DNA from: Scandinavium sp036495715
GTDB taxonomy: Bacteria; Pseudomonadota; Gammaproteobacteria; Enterobacterales; Enterobacteriaceae
DNA length: 64,000 nucleotides
Direction of reading: 5' to 3'
Assembly (NCBI GenBank): GCA_036495715.1
Contig: DASXML010000011.1
Span: 18,734 to 82,733, forward strand
The notes beneath the pieces were generated by a model. It did not search any database. It was not told where the DNA came from and saw nothing but the letters and a program-made list of their open reading frames with translations. The translations under genes and the position numbers were made by a program. Each line of letters starts with the position of its first letter. Positions within the stretch are counted from its first letter, which is position 1. This document shows positions 1-8,450 of this stretch, one piece after another.

Positions 1-882
1 CCCGAGCGACGGTGACCCGAGCGGCAAACCAAAGCCGAGAAAATCGAGCGAGGTGAGAGTGGTGATTGAGCTGCACAGAATAAAAGGTAAAAACGTCAGC
101 GTTGCCACCATCGCGTTTGGCAACATATGGCGGAAGATAATGCCGCTGTCGCTCACGCCCAGCGCTTGGGCTGCGCGGATATAGTCGAAATTGCGTGTGC
201 GCAAAAACTCCGCGCGCACCACGCCAACCAGCGTCATCCAGCCGAACAGCACGGTTATCGCCAGCAGCCACCAGAAATCAGGCTGGATAACGCTGGAAAG
301 CAGAATGATTAAAAACAGGGTTGGCATACCGGACCACACTTCGATAAAGCGCTGGCCCCATAAATCAATTTTACCGCCGTAATAGCCCTGTAACGCGCCT
401 GCCAGCACGCCCATCACACTGGAACAGAGAGTCAGCATCAGGCCAAACAATAAAGAAATGCGGGTGCCGTAGAGAATGCGTGCCAGCACATCACCGCCGT
501 TGGCATCGGTGCCCAGCCAGTTTTGTGCCGATGGCGGAGCAGGGAAGGGGCGATCGGTGGAGAAGTTAATCGATGTTGCACCAAAGCGCACCGGTGCCCA
601 CAGCACACGCCCGTGATCGTTCAGCTGCTTTTGCAGCCACGGATCCTGATAATCGGCAGCGGTGGCAAACTGTCCGCCAAAATCCTTTTCGCTGTAGGTT
701 TTCAACGCAGGAAAATAAACGTCGCCGTGATATTCGACGATAAGCGGGCGATCGTTGGCGATAAGCTCCGAACAGAGGCTACAGGCAAAGATAATAAGAA
801 ACAGCACCAGCGACCAAAAGCCACGGCGGTTGTGACGAAAACGTGCCCAGCGGGCCTGATTAACGGCGCTTAAACGTGGCAT
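1..882 (-). CDS. yejE: ABC transporter inner-membrane permease YejE (partial, C-terminus cut by window edge)
   Basis: Second membrane permease of the YejABEF peptide importer (DppC/OppC family). The reading frame is open from the ATG at 882 to base 1, giving 294 residues; the E. coli protein is about 341, so roughly the last 45 residues lie outside. It starts MPRLSAVNQARW, has a first membrane helix at about residues 22-38, a long periplasmic stretch, then the permease core with the cytoplasmic loop RAAQALGVSD typical of binding-protein-dependent permeases. Its ATG overlaps the yejB stop codon (TGATG), showing translational coupling. Confidence 0.95.
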   Translation of the reverse strand, partial: MPRLSAVNQARWARFRHNRRGFWSLVLFLIIFACSLCSELIANDRPLIVEYHGDVYFPALKTYSEKDFGGQFATAADYQDPWLQKQLNDHGRVLWAPVRFGATSINFSTDRPFPAPPSAQNWLGTDANGGDVLARILYGTRISLLFGLMLTLCSSVMGVLAGALQGYYGGKIDLWGQRFIEVWSGMPTLFLIILLSSVIQPDFWWLLAITVLFGWMTLVGVVRAEFLRTRNFDYIRAAQALGVSDSGIIFRHMLPNAMVATLTFLPFILCSSITTLTSLDFLGFGLPLGSPSLG

Positions 883-1976
883 CAGCGGCCCTCAAAATCG
901 ATGCGCGGATCGACCAGCGTGTAGCTGATATCGCTGATGATATTCAGCAGCAGGCCAATCAGGGTGAAGATATATAGCGTGCCGAACATCACCGGATAGT
1001 CGCGGGAAACGGTGGCATCATAGCCCAGCAGTCCGAGCCCGTTGAGCGAGAACATCACTTCAATCAACAGGGAGCCGGTGAAGAACATGCTGATAAACGT
1101 GGCCGGGAAACCGGCGATCACCAGCAGCATGGCATTGCGGAAGATATGTTTCCAAAGGATGTTTTTTTCGCTCACCCCTTTGGCACGCGCGGTGACAACA
1201 TACTGTTTACGAATTTCATCGAGAAACGAATTTTTGGTCAGCATGGTCAGCGCGGCGAAACCACCAATTACGGTTGCCAGCACTGGCAATGTGATGTGCC
1301 ATAAATAATCGGTGATTTTTTGATACCACGGCAGGGTGTCGAAATTTGAAGAGACCAGCCCGCGCAGCGGGAACAGATCGTAATAACTGCCACCCGCAAA
1401 GAGCACGATCAATACGATGGCGAACAGGAACGCCGGGATCGCGTAGCCAATGATGATAAAGGCGCTGCTCCAGATATCGAACCGGCTGCCGTTATTGACG
1501 GCTTTGCGGATCCCTAATGGAATCGACACAAGATAGATAATCAGCGTGCTCCATAATCCGAGCGTGATGGAGACCGGCAGGCTCTCTTTGATCAGTTGCA
1601 GGACTGATGAGCTGCGAAACAAACTGTCGCCAAAGTCGAAGCGCACGTAGTTCCAGAGCATGTTGAAATAGCGTTCATGCATCGGTTTGTCGAAACCATA
1701 ACGGTGTGTGATTTCGGCGATCACTTCCGGGTCAAGCCCGCGTCCGCCGCGATACTGACTTTCATTAATATTGCCCACGCCGGTACGCGCGTGGGAAGCT
1801 CCCATGCCTTCTGCACCGCTGCCCGGCATTCCGCCTTTGTTGCCGAACTCTATCGCCGCAATAGCCTGATCGACCGGGCCACCGGGAGCAATTTGCACGA
1901 TAAAAAAGTTGATGGTGATGATGGCCCACAGCGTCGGGATAACCAACAGCAGTCGGCGGGTAAGATAAGCGCCCAT
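882..1976 (-). CDS. yejB: ABC transporter inner-membrane permease YejB
   Basis: First permease subunit of the YejABEF oligopeptide importer (DppB/OppB family); in related enterobacteria this system takes up small peptides including microcin C-type compounds (family knowledge). At 364 residues it equals the E. coli length. An N-terminal helix (LLLVIPTLWAIITINFFIVQIAPGG) is followed by the family signature region, five further hydrophobic segments, and the coupling loop with RAKGVSEKNILWKH near residue 265. It begins 9 bases after yejA and overlaps yejE, so yejABE form one operon. Confidence 0.96.
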   Translation of the reverse strand: MGAYLTRRLLLVIPTLWAIITINFFIVQIAPGGPVDQAIAAIEFGNKGGMPGSGAEGMGASHARTGVGNINESQYRGGRGLDPEVIAEITHRYGFDKPMHERYFNMLWNYVRFDFGDSLFRSSSVLQLIKESLPVSITLGLWSTLIIYLVSIPLGIRKAVNNGSRFDIWSSAFIIIGYAIPAFLFAIVLIVLFAGGSYYDLFPLRGLVSSNFDTLPWYQKITDYLWHITLPVLATVIGGFAALTMLTKNSFLDEIRKQYVVTARAKGVSEKNILWKHIFRNAMLLVIAGFPATFISMFFTGSLLIEVMFSLNGLGLLGYDATVSRDYPVMFGTLYIFTLIGLLLNIISDISYTLVDPRIDFEGR

Positions 1977-1985
1977 CTTGACTCC

Positions 1986-3797
1986 TTAACGCCGGGCTTC
2001 CGGCAGTTTCGCCGCTTTGTTCACGTCGTACCACCAGTTATCAAAGCCCAGCGAATAAACAGGGCGAACGGTCGGATGAGAGAATTTGTCCCAATAGGCC
2101 ATGCGGTCCGCAGCCATATACCACATCGGGAGTTGGTAATAATTCCAGGTTAACACGCGGTCCAGCGCGCGTCCAAGCGGCAGAAGCTTCTGCTTATTGC
2201 CTTCCGCTTTAATCATCTGGGCTATCAAATTATCAATCACCGGACTGCTGACGCCGGGACCATTGTAGGACGCGTTGATATACGCTGAAGCCCAGTAAAT
2301 TTGCAGGTCACTGCCGCTCGGCCAGGGCATTGCCCGAACTAATCGCGGCATCATGTCGTAATCACGGGTGCGCATCCGATTGGTGACCTGTGACATATCC
2401 ACCTGGCGAATATCCATAGTGACGCCCAGGCGTTTTAAATTATGCTGGAACGGCATCACCCATTGGTTATTACCCGCAGACGGCAACAGCAATTCAAACT
2501 GCAAGGGCTTACCGGTTTTAGCATTTACCCGCTGCTGGCCTTTTAACACCCAGCCTGCATCAGTCAACAGCTTGTCCGCTTTCAACAGGTTTTCGCGATC
2601 GAAGCCGTTACCGTTTGATTTTGGCGGCTCGTAAATAGAAGTGAACACCTCTGGCGGCAGATCCTTTTTCATCGGCCCCAATAGCATCAGTTCATCGGCA
2701 TTGGGATAACCACGCGCCGCATATTCGGTATTCTGGAAATAGCTGTTAGTCCGGCTGTAAGCGCCATAGAACAATGCCTTGTTCATCCATTCAAAATCAA
2801 AGGCCAGGCCAATGGCTTCTCGGACGTTACGATCGGCAAACACCGGGCGCTGGATGTTAAATGTCAGCCAGCGAGTGTCCTGTGCCGATTCGTTTTTCTC
2901 TTCTTCTTTGACGATGTAATGGTTGCTGAAATTTTTACCGATGTAGCGGGTGGCCCAGTTTTTTGGGCTACTCTCGGTGCGGAAATCGAAAGCCCCGGCT
3001 TTGAATGCTTCAAACGCCACATTGTCATCGAGGTAATAGTCGTAGCGAATGGAGTCAAAATTCCAGCGACCGCGATTTACCGGTAAATCTGCCGCCCAGT
3101 AATCTTTCACCCGAGAGTAGACCACGTATTGCCCCATGCGCCATGCGGTGATCTTATAGGGACCGTTCGCCAGAGGCGGAGTTGAGAGCGGATCGCTGAG
3201 TTTGTGGTTACGCCAAAATTTTTCTGGCATCACAGGAAGCGTAAACAGGCTTAGCATGTCCTCTTTGCCTGGTTTTGCCAGTTCGATACGCACGGTCAAT
3301 GGCGCAATGGCTTTTACCGTCGTGCCTTTGTAAAGCAGACGGAACTGCGGCACGCCTTCGGTCATGAATTTATGAAAAGTAAAGGCGACATCTTCAGCCG
3401 TGACTTTGCTGCCGTCATGGAAACGAGCGTGAGGGTTAATCGTGACCTCCGCCCAGGAGAAATCATCGGCGTAGCGAGCCATATCGGCAATCAGAGGATA
3501 ATAGCTGCCGGGTTCGTCATCGGAAGTGGTAAAGAGAGAATCATAAAGCGAGTCGGTGCGCTCGGCGGCATTGCCACGCAGCGCAAAACGGTTGAAATTG
3601 TCGAAAGCGCCCAATGCCGACAGCGTCACGGCGCCGCCTTTAGGGGCTGCCGGATTGGCATAGTCATAGTGACTGAAATTAATGGCGTACTTTGGTTCAC
3701 CGATGACGGCAAACGCGTAGCTTTCCTTAATGGTTTGAGCTTGCGCCGTCAGGGCTAGCAACGCGAGCAACAGCAGAGCCGTACGCACAATGATCAC
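1986..3797 (-). CDS. yejA: Periplasmic peptide-binding protein YejA
   Basis: Solute-binding protein (SBP_bac_5 family) that captures peptides in the periplasm and delivers them to YejBE. It has 603 residues (E. coli 604). A cleavable signal peptide is visible (hydrophobic LLLLALLALTAQAQ, cleavage expected after about residue 20). The mature protein starts with IKESYAFAVIGEPKYA and carries the family stretch with NPAAPKGG at about residues 48-55. It is the first gene of the minus-strand yej operon; upstream lie only 52 bases before the pdeN stop codon, so the yej promoter sits in or just after the pdeN 3' end. Confidence 0.96.
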   Translation of the reverse strand: MIIVRTALLLLALLALTAQAQTIKESYAFAVIGEPKYAINFSHYDYANPAAPKGGAVTLSALGAFDNFNRFALRGNAAERTDSLYDSLFTTSDDEPGSYYPLIADMARYADDFSWAEVTINPHARFHDGSKVTAEDVAFTFHKFMTEGVPQFRLLYKGTTVKAIAPLTVRIELAKPGKEDMLSLFTLPVMPEKFWRNHKLSDPLSTPPLANGPYKITAWRMGQYVVYSRVKDYWAADLPVNRGRWNFDSIRYDYYLDDNVAFEAFKAGAFDFRTESSPKNWATRYIGKNFSNHYIVKEEEKNESAQDTRWLTFNIQRPVFADRNVREAIGLAFDFEWMNKALFYGAYSRTNSYFQNTEYAARGYPNADELMLLGPMKKDLPPEVFTSIYEPPKSNGNGFDRENLLKADKLLTDAGWVLKGQQRVNAKTGKPLQFELLLPSAGNNQWVMPFQHNLKRLGVTMDIRQVDMSQVTNRMRTRDYDMMPRLVRAMPWPSGSDLQIYWASAYINASYNGPGVSSPVIDNLIAQMIKAEGNKQKLLPLGRALDRVLTWNYYQLPMWYMAADRMAYWDKFSHPTVRPVYSLGFDNWWYDVNKAAKLPEARR

Positions 3798-3849
3798 CGA
3801 TGGGTTTCCTTTAGACTATTCACTTATCTTGTTGAATCATAAGTGAGGT

Positions 3850-5412
3850 TCAGGCCGATGTGAAATAATTCTCGGGCTTTGCGTGGGCGTCTACCAGTTT
3901 TTCGAGCGTCAGCGGGCGGCTTATCCAGTAACCCTGCAGGAAATTGACCCCATGCTGACGCAGCCAGTTGGCCTGTTCCTGCGTTTCAACCCCTTCTGCA
4001 ACCGTCACCAGATCCATCTTTCTGGCGAGTGTCAGCACTGCATCAAGTACCGGAGAGGTTACGGTCTCCGTTCCGATCGCATTGACGAAGCCACGATCGA
4101 TTTTGAGGTAGTCAAACGAGTAGCGCTCAAGATAAATCAGCGCGCTGTGACCGGTGCCGAAGTCATCGATCGCAATTTCATAGCCTTCGTGATGAAGCCA
4201 CTCAAATAGCGCGACGGCCTGACGCTGATTGAGCATATCGCGCTCGGTAATTTCCAGCACGAGCTGGAAGTAGTTTGGTGGCAGCATTGCGGTTAGATCC
4301 CGCAGATCCTGCTGGAAACTTTCAGCCAGTAAATGAGCGGGTGCGATGTTGATTCCCACTTTAGCGCCCGGTGGCAGCATAGTTTGTAATACTGGCGCAT
4401 CTTTCGCGATAAGCTCAAACAAATGGCGGGTCAGCGGCACAATCAGCTGCTGTGCCTCAGCAAAGTTAATGAACGCATCAGGGGGAATTTCGCCTGCAGT
4501 CGGATGCTTCCAGCGCATAAGCACTTCGATGCCACGGATCTGCATATCTTCGGCGTCAACCACCGGCTGATAAACCACATAGAACTGGTTACGCTTGATG
4601 GCGGTAGTTATTTCTTTTCCCGGGCGTAGCCGCACGGTCAATACGTAATAGCAGAGCAGGCCCGCGAGCAAGCCGCACATCATGCCCATCAACAGGGAAA
4701 ACTGCATATTCTCTGTCGCCCATCCGTCGCCATATACGTTCACCGTCATCGGCAGTCCGTTTATTTTAGCCGAACGGATTGGCGTACCTTTAAGCTGGCT
4801 AACGGGCTGTGGATGCGGGCTGAAAGTAGAAATCGCAGTACCGTTGGCCACGATCGCTATCCCACTGAATTGATTCTGTCGTGAGGAGTAGAGGATCCAC
4901 GGCATCAGGCTGGCGTTAATGGAGGTAAAAACGCCCCGGTTTGCCAGCAGTGGGCTGCGGACCCACAGCGCAAAAGCGGGGCGCTGAGGCATCATCGGTG
5001 TGCCGGGAAGGATAGCGATATCCAGGGTTTTACTGACATCAACCTGCGGCACCAGCTGTTTCATCGGCACGTTCATTTCACCCGTTGCCGATGAGCACAT
5101 CGCGTTATTGTCTACAACTAACAGAAACGCGCGCACGTTGAGACTAAAGGCCGCGCGCGAAGTGAGTTCAGAGGCTACATCCGCGCAGCGGCTGATGGTT
5201 AATGGCTGCAGCTTATCCACGGTATTCAGCAGTTCACCGAAATAACCGTTCAGGTATTTCTGCAAGTCATGAATGATGATATCGAACTGATCGGCGCGTT
5301 TATGATGGAAAATCATCAGCTGAGCACTGCCTGCCAGCAGAGCAACCACCGTTCCCAGCAACAGGCTGGAGAAGAGGATCTTGCGGCCAAGCGAGAAGTA
5401 GCGCGTGAACAT
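3850..5412 (-). CDS. pdeN: Membrane CSS-motif cyclic-di-GMP phosphodiesterase PdeN (Rtn)
   Basis: Predicted c-di-GMP hydrolase anchored in the inner membrane. Domains in order: membrane helix at about 12-34; periplasmic CSS sensor domain with Cys76 and the CSS motif at 106-108; second helix at about 239-260; cytoplasmic EAL domain from about 270. The signature motif reads EVL (296-298) as in E. coli PdeN, and Glu387, Asp416/Asp417 (DDFGTG) and the KIDRGF segment expected for metal binding and catalysis are present, so it should be active. In this family the CSS disulfide controls activity (established for PdeC-type enzymes; inferred here). 520 residues versus 518 in E. coli. It is followed by yejA. 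Confidence 0.93.
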   Translation of the reverse strand: MFTRYFSLGRKILFSSLLLGTVVALLAGSAQLMIFHHKRADQFDIIIHDLQKYLNGYFGELLNTVDKLQPLTISRCADVASELTSRAAFSLNVRAFLLVVDNNAMCSSATGEMNVPMKQLVPQVDVSKTLDIAILPGTPMMPQRPAFALWVRSPLLANRGVFTSINASLMPWILYSSRQNQFSGIAIVANGTAISTFSPHPQPVSQLKGTPIRSAKINGLPMTVNVYGDGWATENMQFSLLMGMMCGLLAGLLCYYVLTVRLRPGKEITTAIKRNQFYVVYQPVVDAEDMQIRGIEVLMRWKHPTAGEIPPDAFINFAEAQQLIVPLTRHLFELIAKDAPVLQTMLPPGAKVGINIAPAHLLAESFQQDLRDLTAMLPPNYFQLVLEITERDMLNQRQAVALFEWLHHEGYEIAIDDFGTGHSALIYLERYSFDYLKIDRGFVNAIGTETVTSPVLDAVLTLARKMDLVTVAEGVETQEQANWLRQHGVNFLQGYWISRPLTLEKLVDAHAKPENYFTSA

Positions 5413-5525
5413 AGCTTCCTTTTATCCGTGATATTTGAAACGGTAATTCAACGCTTTGGGACGCAGGGCTGCGTCTTTCCAGCATAGTCTATTTAGCCAT
5501 CCTGGCAGGGCACGGACGGAGAAGA

Positions 5526-5557
5526 AAAAAAAAAGCACTGCTTAGCAGTGCTTTTTT
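5526..5557. terminator. Bidirectional rho-independent terminator between mepS and pdeN
   Basis: A GCACTG stem (5535-5540) pairs with CAGTGC (5546-5551) and is flanked by a long A run on the left and a T run on the right. On the minus strand the A run becomes the U tract that would end mepS transcription before the pdeN promoter. Clear hairpin-plus-U-tract structure. Confidence 0.85.
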
Positions 5558-5603
5558 CTGATTCTTGCTGTCAGCCAAGGGGAAACCGACAGCAAGAAGG
5601 ACA

Positions 5604-6173
5604 TCAGGAACGGCTCAGGACACGTCGCGCTTCGTTGTAGCGCTTGTTCCAGTACGGCTCATCCATGTTGGAAATCGTCACACCACTGCTGGTGGATGCA
5701 TGAACGAACTGGTTGTTGCCAATGTAGATGCCTACATGGCGACCCGTCGATCCGGCGCGGAACAACACTAAATCACCGGTGCGCAACTGGTTGCGTCTAA
5801 TCGACTTACCCATTTCCTGCTGCTCATACGTTGAGCGAGGTAAATCCATACCAAACTGTTCACGGAAAGTGCGTTGTACAAACGCAGAACAATCGATACC
5901 ACGTTTTGTTTCGCCACCGAGGCGGTAGCGTACGCCTTTCCAGCTGGCGTATTGATCCATCAGGCGCGACTTAACGTCGAGATTACGCACCATAGATTCA
6001 AATTCATCCTGAGAGGCTTGCAGTGACGAAGGATCTTCGTTACCCACAGCATGCGTCTCAGAATGCATATTCTTTGCGGTGTTTGTCGTACTACATGCGG
6101 AAAGCAAAACCGCGACTGCTACAGCGGGTATTGCCCGCAGGATGTATCTCAAAAATGGTTGAGATTTGACCAT
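5604..6173 (-). CDS. mepS: Lipoprotein murein DD-endopeptidase MepS (Spr)
   Basis: Outer-membrane lipoprotein that cuts the D-Ala-mDAP crosslinks of peptidoglycan so new glycan strands can be inserted; its level is set by the NlpI-Prc proteolysis system in E. coli. Lipobox LLSAC puts the lipidated Cys at 27. The NlpC/P60 domain carries the catalytic triad Cys95, His146 and His158. 189 residues, one more than E. coli. The residue after Cys-Ser is Ala (DCSAF), where most NlpC/P60 enzymes have Gly; the triad itself is intact, so activity is expected. Confidence 0.95.
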   Translation of the reverse strand: MVKSQPFLRYILRAIPAVAVAVLLSACSTTNTAKNMHSETHAVGNEDPSSLQASQDEFESMVRNLDVKSRLMDQYASWKGVRYRLGGETKRGIDCSAFVQRTFREQFGMDLPRSTYEQQEMGKSIRRNQLRTGDLVLFRAGSTGRHVGIYIGNNQFVHASTSSGVTISNMDEPYWNKRYNEARRVLSRS

Positions 6174-6282
6174 GTTATTTATTTTCCCTTGAAGTCCTTA
6201 ACGATAAAAACCGTTATAAAAATGCCAACCGTGACGAGACTAAATACCTGCCACCAATGAGACAATTCCCGAAGACCAAAAA

Positions 6283-6298
6283 TGTGCAGTACTGCACA
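6283..6298. promoter_or_regulatory. Perfect 16-bp palindrome upstream of mepS
   Basis: TGTGCAGTACTGCACA reads identically on both strands and sits about 110 bases upstream of the mepS start codon, inside the expected promoter region. The size and symmetry suit a dimeric repressor or activator. I do not recognise the regulator. Confidence 0.4.
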
Positions 6299-6547
6299 AA
6301 TTTATTCACCTTCTGAATAATTTATCTCTGGAAAGGCAAAACGAGAATGAGATTACCCTATCAAAACCGGGCTGGCTAGCGCTTTTCCGGGATTTTTTAT
6401 AAGAAATTATGATAGCCAAAACGCGGGTTCTTCTATGGGGAGAAATAGGGCCAAAAGTGGTCGTTAAATAGCCAATTATCTCATTTTGAAGCAGATTCGG
6501 ATGACAGGAAAATGACTGGAGTGAATATGTTGCACCAGGAATCTTCT

Positions 6548-6569
6548 CAGGGATCTAAAACGATCCCTG
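6548..6569. terminator. Hairpin after lpxT
   Basis: CAGGGATC (6548-6555) pairs with GATCCCTG (6562-6569) around a 6-base loop, 32 bases beyond the lpxT stop codon on its downstream side. There is no clear U tract on the minus strand, so it may be an mRNA 3'-end stabiliser or a weak terminator. Confidence 0.35.
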
Positions 6570-6601
6570 ATGATAAAGATTCATTTCGGTTAGAAACTTG
6601 T

Positions 6602-7306
6602 TTAAATTTTGTTGTGAGACGTTGGGAGGTGGCGATCAAACAGCGCAATTATTTTATCGCTGAGCGGCGTTAACAGGATCCATGACATGCCAATCAGAAC
6701 GGCGGCCAGTGAGCCGACGGCAATATCAGTAAACCAGTGAGCACCGATCATTACGCGTGGGAAGGCAAAAACCACAAAAATAATCAGGGCGACGGCAAAC
6801 GCTTTATGGCCAAAATATCGCCACATAAAGGTGGAAAATATCAGCAGCATCATCCCATGATCGCCTGGGAAACTGTCTTTTGATGCGTCCTTAGTCGAAA
6901 TATTCAGCAGATCGCTAACCCGATTGGCGTTAGGGAAAAAGAGCGACGGACTTGCGTGTTTAACCGGCATCAAATGCTGGGCCAGCTGATTGACGATCAC
7001 GGCGGCAAGCAGCATCACGATGCCGATAATCATGATTCGTCTGCGTCCCTGAGCCTGTTCTTTGAGCCAAAAGCTCAGCATCAGACTGCCCATTGCGACT
7101 AACGAGCAACCATCAAAAGCGCGATTGTTAGTGATAGCCAGGAACCATACGTATGCACGACTCTCAGTCAGGCCCTGATTAAAGAAGCGGAAAATGCCGG
7201 TATCCAGAGGAAACCAAAAACCGTGGTTAGTGGGTAAATACCAGCTAAAAAAGAGAGAAATACCGGCAATGTTCAGCAGTAATATAAGCGGAATTCGAGT
7301 TTTCAT
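6602..7306 (-). CDS. lpxT: Lipid A 1-diphosphate synthase LpxT
   Basis: Inner-membrane PAP2-family phosphotransferase that moves a phosphate from undecaprenyl pyrophosphate onto lipid A at the periplasmic face, forming the 1-diphosphate species and recycling the carrier. 234 residues with about six membrane segments. PAP2 motifs are present: SFPGDHG at 145-151 and RVMIGAHWFTD with Arg184, His190 and Asp194 as the expected active-site residues. It lies 42 bases downstream of yeiR on the same strand. E. coli LpxT is 237 residues. Confidence 0.93.
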   Translation of the reverse strand: MKTRIPLILLLNIAGISLFFSWYLPTNHGFWFPLDTGIFRFFNQGLTESRAYVWFLAITNNRAFDGCSLVAMGSLMLSFWLKEQAQGRRRIMIIGIVMLLAAVIVNQLAQHLMPVKHASPSLFFPNANRVSDLLNISTKDASKDSFPGDHGMMLLIFSTFMWRYFGHKAFAVALIIFVVFAFPRVMIGAHWFTDIAVGSLAAVLIGMSWILLTPLSDKIIALFDRHLPTSHNKI

Positions 7307-7348
7307 AGCACATTCTTTGGGGAAAATAACGCGGGCAACATACCGATG

Positions 7349-8326
7349 TTAACGTAAACGAAGCTTCAACAGCGTGGACTGCAATGCGTTCCAGTCAGTG
7401 TCACCATCATGGATCAGTTCGATACGGCTGTCGGGAGGCGCAACGGACTGCGTTTCGATGTGGAAGTCAGCACCTTGACGGTTAATTCGTACCAGGCCTT
7501 CTGCAATGCGCATCACACCTTTTACCCGGGAAACCGGTGCCAGCCGCGCCCATTCCAGCAAACCAATGGTATCAAACTGCGTGTCAGCATCGAAAATCCA
7601 GCCGCAGGCGTGATATCCCTGACCGCTATTGATGCAGCGACGCCAGCGCTGATGTTCGGGCAAATTTAACGCCGCCAGGCCTTTATTCGACGGATGGCTA
7701 TGCGAATGCGCGGCACTTGCAGGCAATTGGGCAAGATTACGGCGGGGTAAATCTAACAGTGAACCGTCGATAGCGCCCTGAGTGGCTTCTACAGATTGGC
7801 GTTCGCCGCCATAGTTGGCCCACCAGGTACTGAAAGCCTGCTGACTCTCCGCTGTCGCACGATCGTGCTTATTAGCGACGATAATATCGGCTGCAGCGAG
7901 CTGATCGCGGAAGTTTTCATTCGCCACTACTTTTTCGTCGAGCAATTGGCGCGGATCCAGCAGACAAAGTGTGGCGCGGAGATCAATCCAGGGTTCGTAT
8001 ACCGGAGCCGTAAGAATATCGAGAATTTGTTTTGGATGACCCAGGCCCGTAGGTTCGATCAGCAGACGATCCGGTTTTCCCTGACGCAGAAGCGTATTGA
8101 GTCCTACCTGCATCGGTAAACCATTCACGCAGCACATACATCCGCCGGGGATCTCTTTTAGCAACGCGCCGCTTTCAGCCAACAGCGCGCCGTCGATACC
8201 GACTTCACCGAATTCATTGACCAGTACCGCCCATTTTTCATCAGCCGGTTTGTTCGCCAGTAAATGAAGAATGGAGGTCGTTTTACCGCTACCGAGAAAG
8301 CCGGTAATCAGGTTTGTCAGCGTCAC
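7349..8326 (-). CDS. yeiR: COG0523 (G3E) GTPase YeiR, zinc-binding family
   Basis: GTPase of the CobW/COG0523 group, which act as metallochaperones; E. coli YeiR binds zinc and hydrolyses GTP. Walker A GFLGSGKT is at 9-16, the metal-binding CxCC motif (CMCC) at 63-66, and NKHD is the guanine-specificity motif. A CobW C-terminal domain follows. I chose the GTG at 8326, which is preceded by a good GGAGA ribosome binding site and gives the conserved N-terminus TLTNLITGF (325 residues, E. coli 328). An upstream in-frame ATG at 8371 would add 15 residues that lack family support. Confidence 0.92.
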   Translation of the reverse strand: MTLTNLITGFLGSGKTTSILHLLANKPADEKWAVLVNEFGEVGIDGALLAESGALLKEIPGGCMCCVNGLPMQVGLNTLLRQGKPDRLLIEPTGLGHPKQILDILTAPVYEPWIDLRATLCLLDPRQLLDEKVVANENFRDQLAAADIIVANKHDRATAESQQAFSTWWANYGGERQSVEATQGAIDGSLLDLPRRNLAQLPASAAHSHSHPSNKGLAALNLPEHQRWRRCINSGQGYHACGWIFDADTQFDTIGLLEWARLAPVSRVKGVMRIAEGLVRINRQGADFHIETQSVAPPDSRIELIHDGDTDWNALQSTLLKLRLR

Positions 8327-8450
8327 GTTGTCTCCAGGATGAGCAGCTGTAATAGTGTAACAGATGCGCAATATCCTGACGAAAAACGACGGAGAAGTGA
8401 AGTCCCATCGCGGACAGATGATCTATCTGTCCGCTAAATAGCAGGAACTG

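Larger units (their letters stand above)
6174..6601. other. 428-bp non-coding gap between mepS and lpxT
   Basis: Both flanking genes are on the minus strand, so this holds the mepS promoter and leader. It is AT-rich and I see no convincing gene. It contains a perfect 16-bp palindrome (6283-6298) and an 8-bp-stem hairpin next to the lpxT stop codon (6548-6569), listed separately. A 48-codon open frame at 6527-6673 runs into lpxT and is not called. Confidence 0.6.

Noticed and set aside
6527..6673. 48-codon plus-strand frame at the lpxT 3' end
   Set aside because: No homology recognised, more than half overlaps lpxT antisense, and its 5' part forms the hairpin after lpxT.
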